This document shows positions 5,500 through 7,083 of a stretch of DNA of 7,083 nucleotides, in pieces. Under the pieces are notes generated by a model. It had not been told where the DNA came from. It saw only the letters and a list, made by a program, of their open reading frames with translations, and did not search any database. This stretch comes from Benthicola sp039584685 (GTDB taxonomy: Bacteria; Gemmatimonadota; Gemmatimonadetes; Palauibacterales; Palauibacteraceae): assembly GCA_039584685.1 (NCBI GenBank), contig JBDGXI010000116.1:1-7083 (forward strand), written 5' to 3'. The position numbers were made by a program, and so were the translations under genes. Every line of letters starts with the position of its first letter. The stretch's first letter is position 1.

Positions 5500-6876
5500 A
5501 TGAGCGAGTCTGCATCTCCGCTGGGGCGGCTGTTCGCCGACCTCAAGCGGCGCAAGGTCTTTCGCGTGATGGCGGTCTATGGAGCCACCGCTTTCGTGGT
5601 GCTCCAGGTGGTTGACCTCGCCTTTCCGAGGCTCGGTATGCCCGAGTGGACGGTCACGTTCATCCTCCTGGCCGCGATGGCGGGGTTTCCGGTCGCCGTT
5701 GCGCTCGCCTGGGCCTTTGACTCCACACCCGAGGGCGTCGTGCGAACGGCGGACGCCGCGCCCGGCGAGCTCGAGGCGATCGCGGCTCAGCCCGCGCTCC
5801 GTCGCTGGCCCGCTGGCCTGCTCGCTCTCGCCGGGGTGGCGCTGCTGTTCGGAGGCGGCTGGTGGATGGGTCAGCGAAGCGGCGCCGAGCGGGTCGACGG
5901 GACGACCACGCTCGCCGGCGCGCAGGCGGACGCGCGATCGGTCGCCGTGCTCCCGTTCGTCGACATGTCGGAGGCCGGCGACCAGGAGTGGTTCGCCGAC
6001 GGGCTCACCGAGGAGATCCTGAATTCGCTCGCCGCGCTGCCGGAGCTGAAGGTCACGGCGCGCACGTCCAGCTTCCAGTTCAAGGGCCAGGACCGCGACA
6101 TCAAGGAGATCGCGGACACGCTGGGCGTCGCCCACGTGGTCGAGGGCTCGTTGCGCCGGATCGGGGACGAGCTGGTGGTGACGGCGCAGTTGATCCGGGC
6201 GGCGGACGGAACGCACGTCTGGTCGAACAGGTACGAGCGTTCTGCCGAGGACCTGTTCGACGTGCAAGGAGACGTGGCGGAGAAGGTGGCCGCGGCACTG
6301 GACGTGTTCCTCGACGACGGGAAGCGCGAGGCGATGTTCCGCAGCGGAACGCGCAACGTGGAGGCGTTCGAGGCATACCTCCGCGGGGCCGAGGAAGCGG
6401 AGAAGTGGCATGCCGGGAAAGCGGACCCCGGCTCGGACGCGGGACAGGCCGAGTTCGAGCGTGCGATGGCGCTGGACCCGGAATACGCGGAAGCCGCCAT
6501 CGCGCACATGGACCAGTATTCCCACGTGGTCATGGACGGACGCGACATCGGACTGTCGCAGGAAGAAGCCCGCGCCGCGATGCTCCGGGACCTCGCGTTC
6601 GCGGCAGAGCACGCCTCGAATCCTACCACGCGACTCGTAGCCGAGATCAACGCGGAATTGTTTGCGTCCACATGGTTCCGGATGCGGGGACTGATCGATC
6701 AACTGGCGACCCGTCCGGACGTGGGTCGGCTGCAAGTCAGCAGAGGGGGAGTCGGCTGGCTTCGCCATGTCGTGGTCGTGGCGGACCGTGATCTGGCGCG
6801 GACCCTGGCGGAAGCGGACACGGCCGCCAGCCCCCTCGATCCGACGGAGGGCGGGAAACCACCGATTCATGAATAG
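5500..6876 (+). CDS. FlgO/TolB-like TPR membrane protein, probably frameshifted at the 3' end
   Basis: This is a 458-residue reading frame. Residues 1-22 form a basic N-terminus (LGRLFADLKRRKVFRV), followed by hydrophobic helices at about 23-43 and 50-73, then WAFDSTPEGVVRT, and a third helix at about 105-124. Residues 147-270 form a FlgO/TolB-type domain seen in many adenylate-cyclase-associated and TPR proteins: SVAVLPFVDMS (147-157), WFADGLTEEILNSLAAL (164-180), ARTSSFQFKG (187-196), IKEIADTLGVAHVVEGSLRR (201-220), LVVTAQLIRAADGTHVWS (225-242) and LFDVQGDVAEKVAAAL (252-267). A TPR-like region follows (about 285-335, containing FERAMALDPEYAEAAIAHM). The family normally continues with more TPRs, but here the frame ends in GGKPPIHE and a stop, while the next frame carries family-like sequence. 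ATG 5500 is chosen over the upstream GTG (5371) because homologues begin this way; no strong ribosome binding site is visible. Function is unknown; an envelope sensing or scaffold role is plausible. Confidence 0.8.
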   Translation: MSESASPLGRLFADLKRRKVFRVMAVYGATAFVVLQVVDLAFPRLGMPEWTVTFILLAAMAGFPVAVALAWAFDSTPEGVVRTADAAPGELEAIAAQPALRRWPAGLLALAGVALLFGGGWWMGQRSGAERVDGTTTLAGAQADARSVAVLPFVDMSEAGDQEWFADGLTEEILNSLAALPELKVTARTSSFQFKGQDRDIKEIADTLGVAHVVEGSLRRIGDELVVTAQLIRAADGTHVWSNRYERSAEDLFDVQGDVAEKVAAALDVFLDDGKREAMFRSGTRNVEAFEAYLRGAEEAEKWHAGKADPGSDAGQAEFERAMALDPEYAEAAIAHMDQYSHVVMDGRDIGLSQEEARAAMLRDLAFAAEHASNPTTRLVAEINAELFASTWFRMRGLIDQLATRPDVGRLQVSRGGVGWLRHVVVVADRDLARTLAEADTAASPLDPTEGGKPPIHE

Positions 6877-7083
6877 GACCGAAGACCTGATCGATCTGCG
6901 CGAGGATCCCTCTCCGGCCCGGCGCTGGGTCGAGCGGGCCGAAGACGAATCCGAAACCGACTTTCCGGAGAACTCCTTGCTGCCGGCCTACCGGGCGCTC
7001 GGCGACGAGGCCAGCGTGGCCGCGCTCGCGCGGCGCATCGACGCACTTCCGGGCGGAAGCGCGATGTTCATGCAAGTCATCGC
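6869..7083 (+). CDS. C-terminal part of the TPR protein in the +1 frame (partial, runs off the window)
   Basis: From ATG 6869 frame 2 is open to the last base (71 codons, product beginning MNRTEDLIDLREDPSPARRW). The stretch PAYRALGDEASVAALARRIDALPGG (about residues 40-64, quoted here as LPAYRALGDEA and ALARRIDALPGG) matches the end of FlgO/TPR proteins as I know them, which carry AANRLAARIDARPGG-like segments near their C-terminus. It therefore looks like the displaced continuation of the preceding gene rather than an independent one, although ATG 6869 overlaps the upstream stop (ATGAATAG), which would also allow translational coupling. No upstream sequence in this frame is coding-like before about 6850. 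The gene cannot be completed here. Confidence 0.55.
   Translation, partial: MNRTEDLIDLREDPSPARRWVERAEDESETDFPENSLLPAYRALGDEASVAALARRIDALPGGSAMFMQVI

Noticed and set aside
5110..6870. 586-codon open frame on the minus strand
   Set aside because: It is antisense to the propeller and FlgO/TPR genes, and its product is rich in arginine, histidine and proline with no domain. Long antisense frames are expected opposite GC-rich genes; the plus strand has clear family motifs.
1..7083. CRISPR arrays, tRNA or rRNA genes, insertion sequences and attachment sites
   Set aside because: I looked for regularly spaced repeats, tRNA-like cloverleaf ends, transposase motifs and flanking repeats and saw none.

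Overview
This window looks like chromosomal DNA from a GC-rich, Gram-negative-type bacterium. The best lineage hint is the last gene. It is a three-helix, FlgO/TolB-like and TPR protein of a type that, from memory, is heavily expanded in Gemmatimonadota and some related environmental phyla. The lipoprotein, signal-peptide proteins and membrane methyltransferase-like protein fit that picture. This assignment is inference; there is no rRNA or tRNA to anchor it. I see no CRISPR array, transposase, phage gene or integrase.

Layout from left to right. Bases 1-54 are probably the 3' tail of a gene entering from the left, followed by a GC-rich hairpin. A short isoprenylcysteine carboxyl methyltransferase (ICMT)-like membrane protein follows (169-630). 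Bases 631-1039 hold no intact gene; a stretch near 880-960 looks like the relic of a serine-hydrolase/beta-lactamase-fold C-terminus. Next come a secreted TPR protein (1040-2017), an intergenic region with a strong imperfect inverted repeat, and a membrane-anchored protein with a C-terminal NTF2-like (DUF4440/SnoaL-type) domain (2128-3027). A DUF5694 protein is encoded convergently on the minus strand (3064-3936). The divergent intergenic region 3937-4163 carries a perfect GGAAGCGCTTCC palindrome resembling a LacI/GalR-type operator, and a TTGACA box. Then come a histidine-rich beta-propeller lipoprotein resembling SBP56/methanethiol-oxidase proteins (4164-5426) and a FlgO/TolB-like TPR membrane protein (5500-6876). 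The reading frame of the last gene appears to break near 6850-6875, and its C-terminal part continues in the +1 frame to the window edge (6869-7083).

All six main gene products appear to be envelope-directed (signal peptide, lipobox or membrane helices). They do not form a recognisable pathway. The propeller lipoprotein and the TPR protein downstream may be co-transcribed (73-nt gap, same strand). The window reads as an accessory region with small-scale gene decay: a relic, a shortened methyltransferase and a frameshifted TPR gene. I found no convincing new multi-gene system. The most checkable leads are the palindromic operator-like site, the frameshift and the two unusual architectures.
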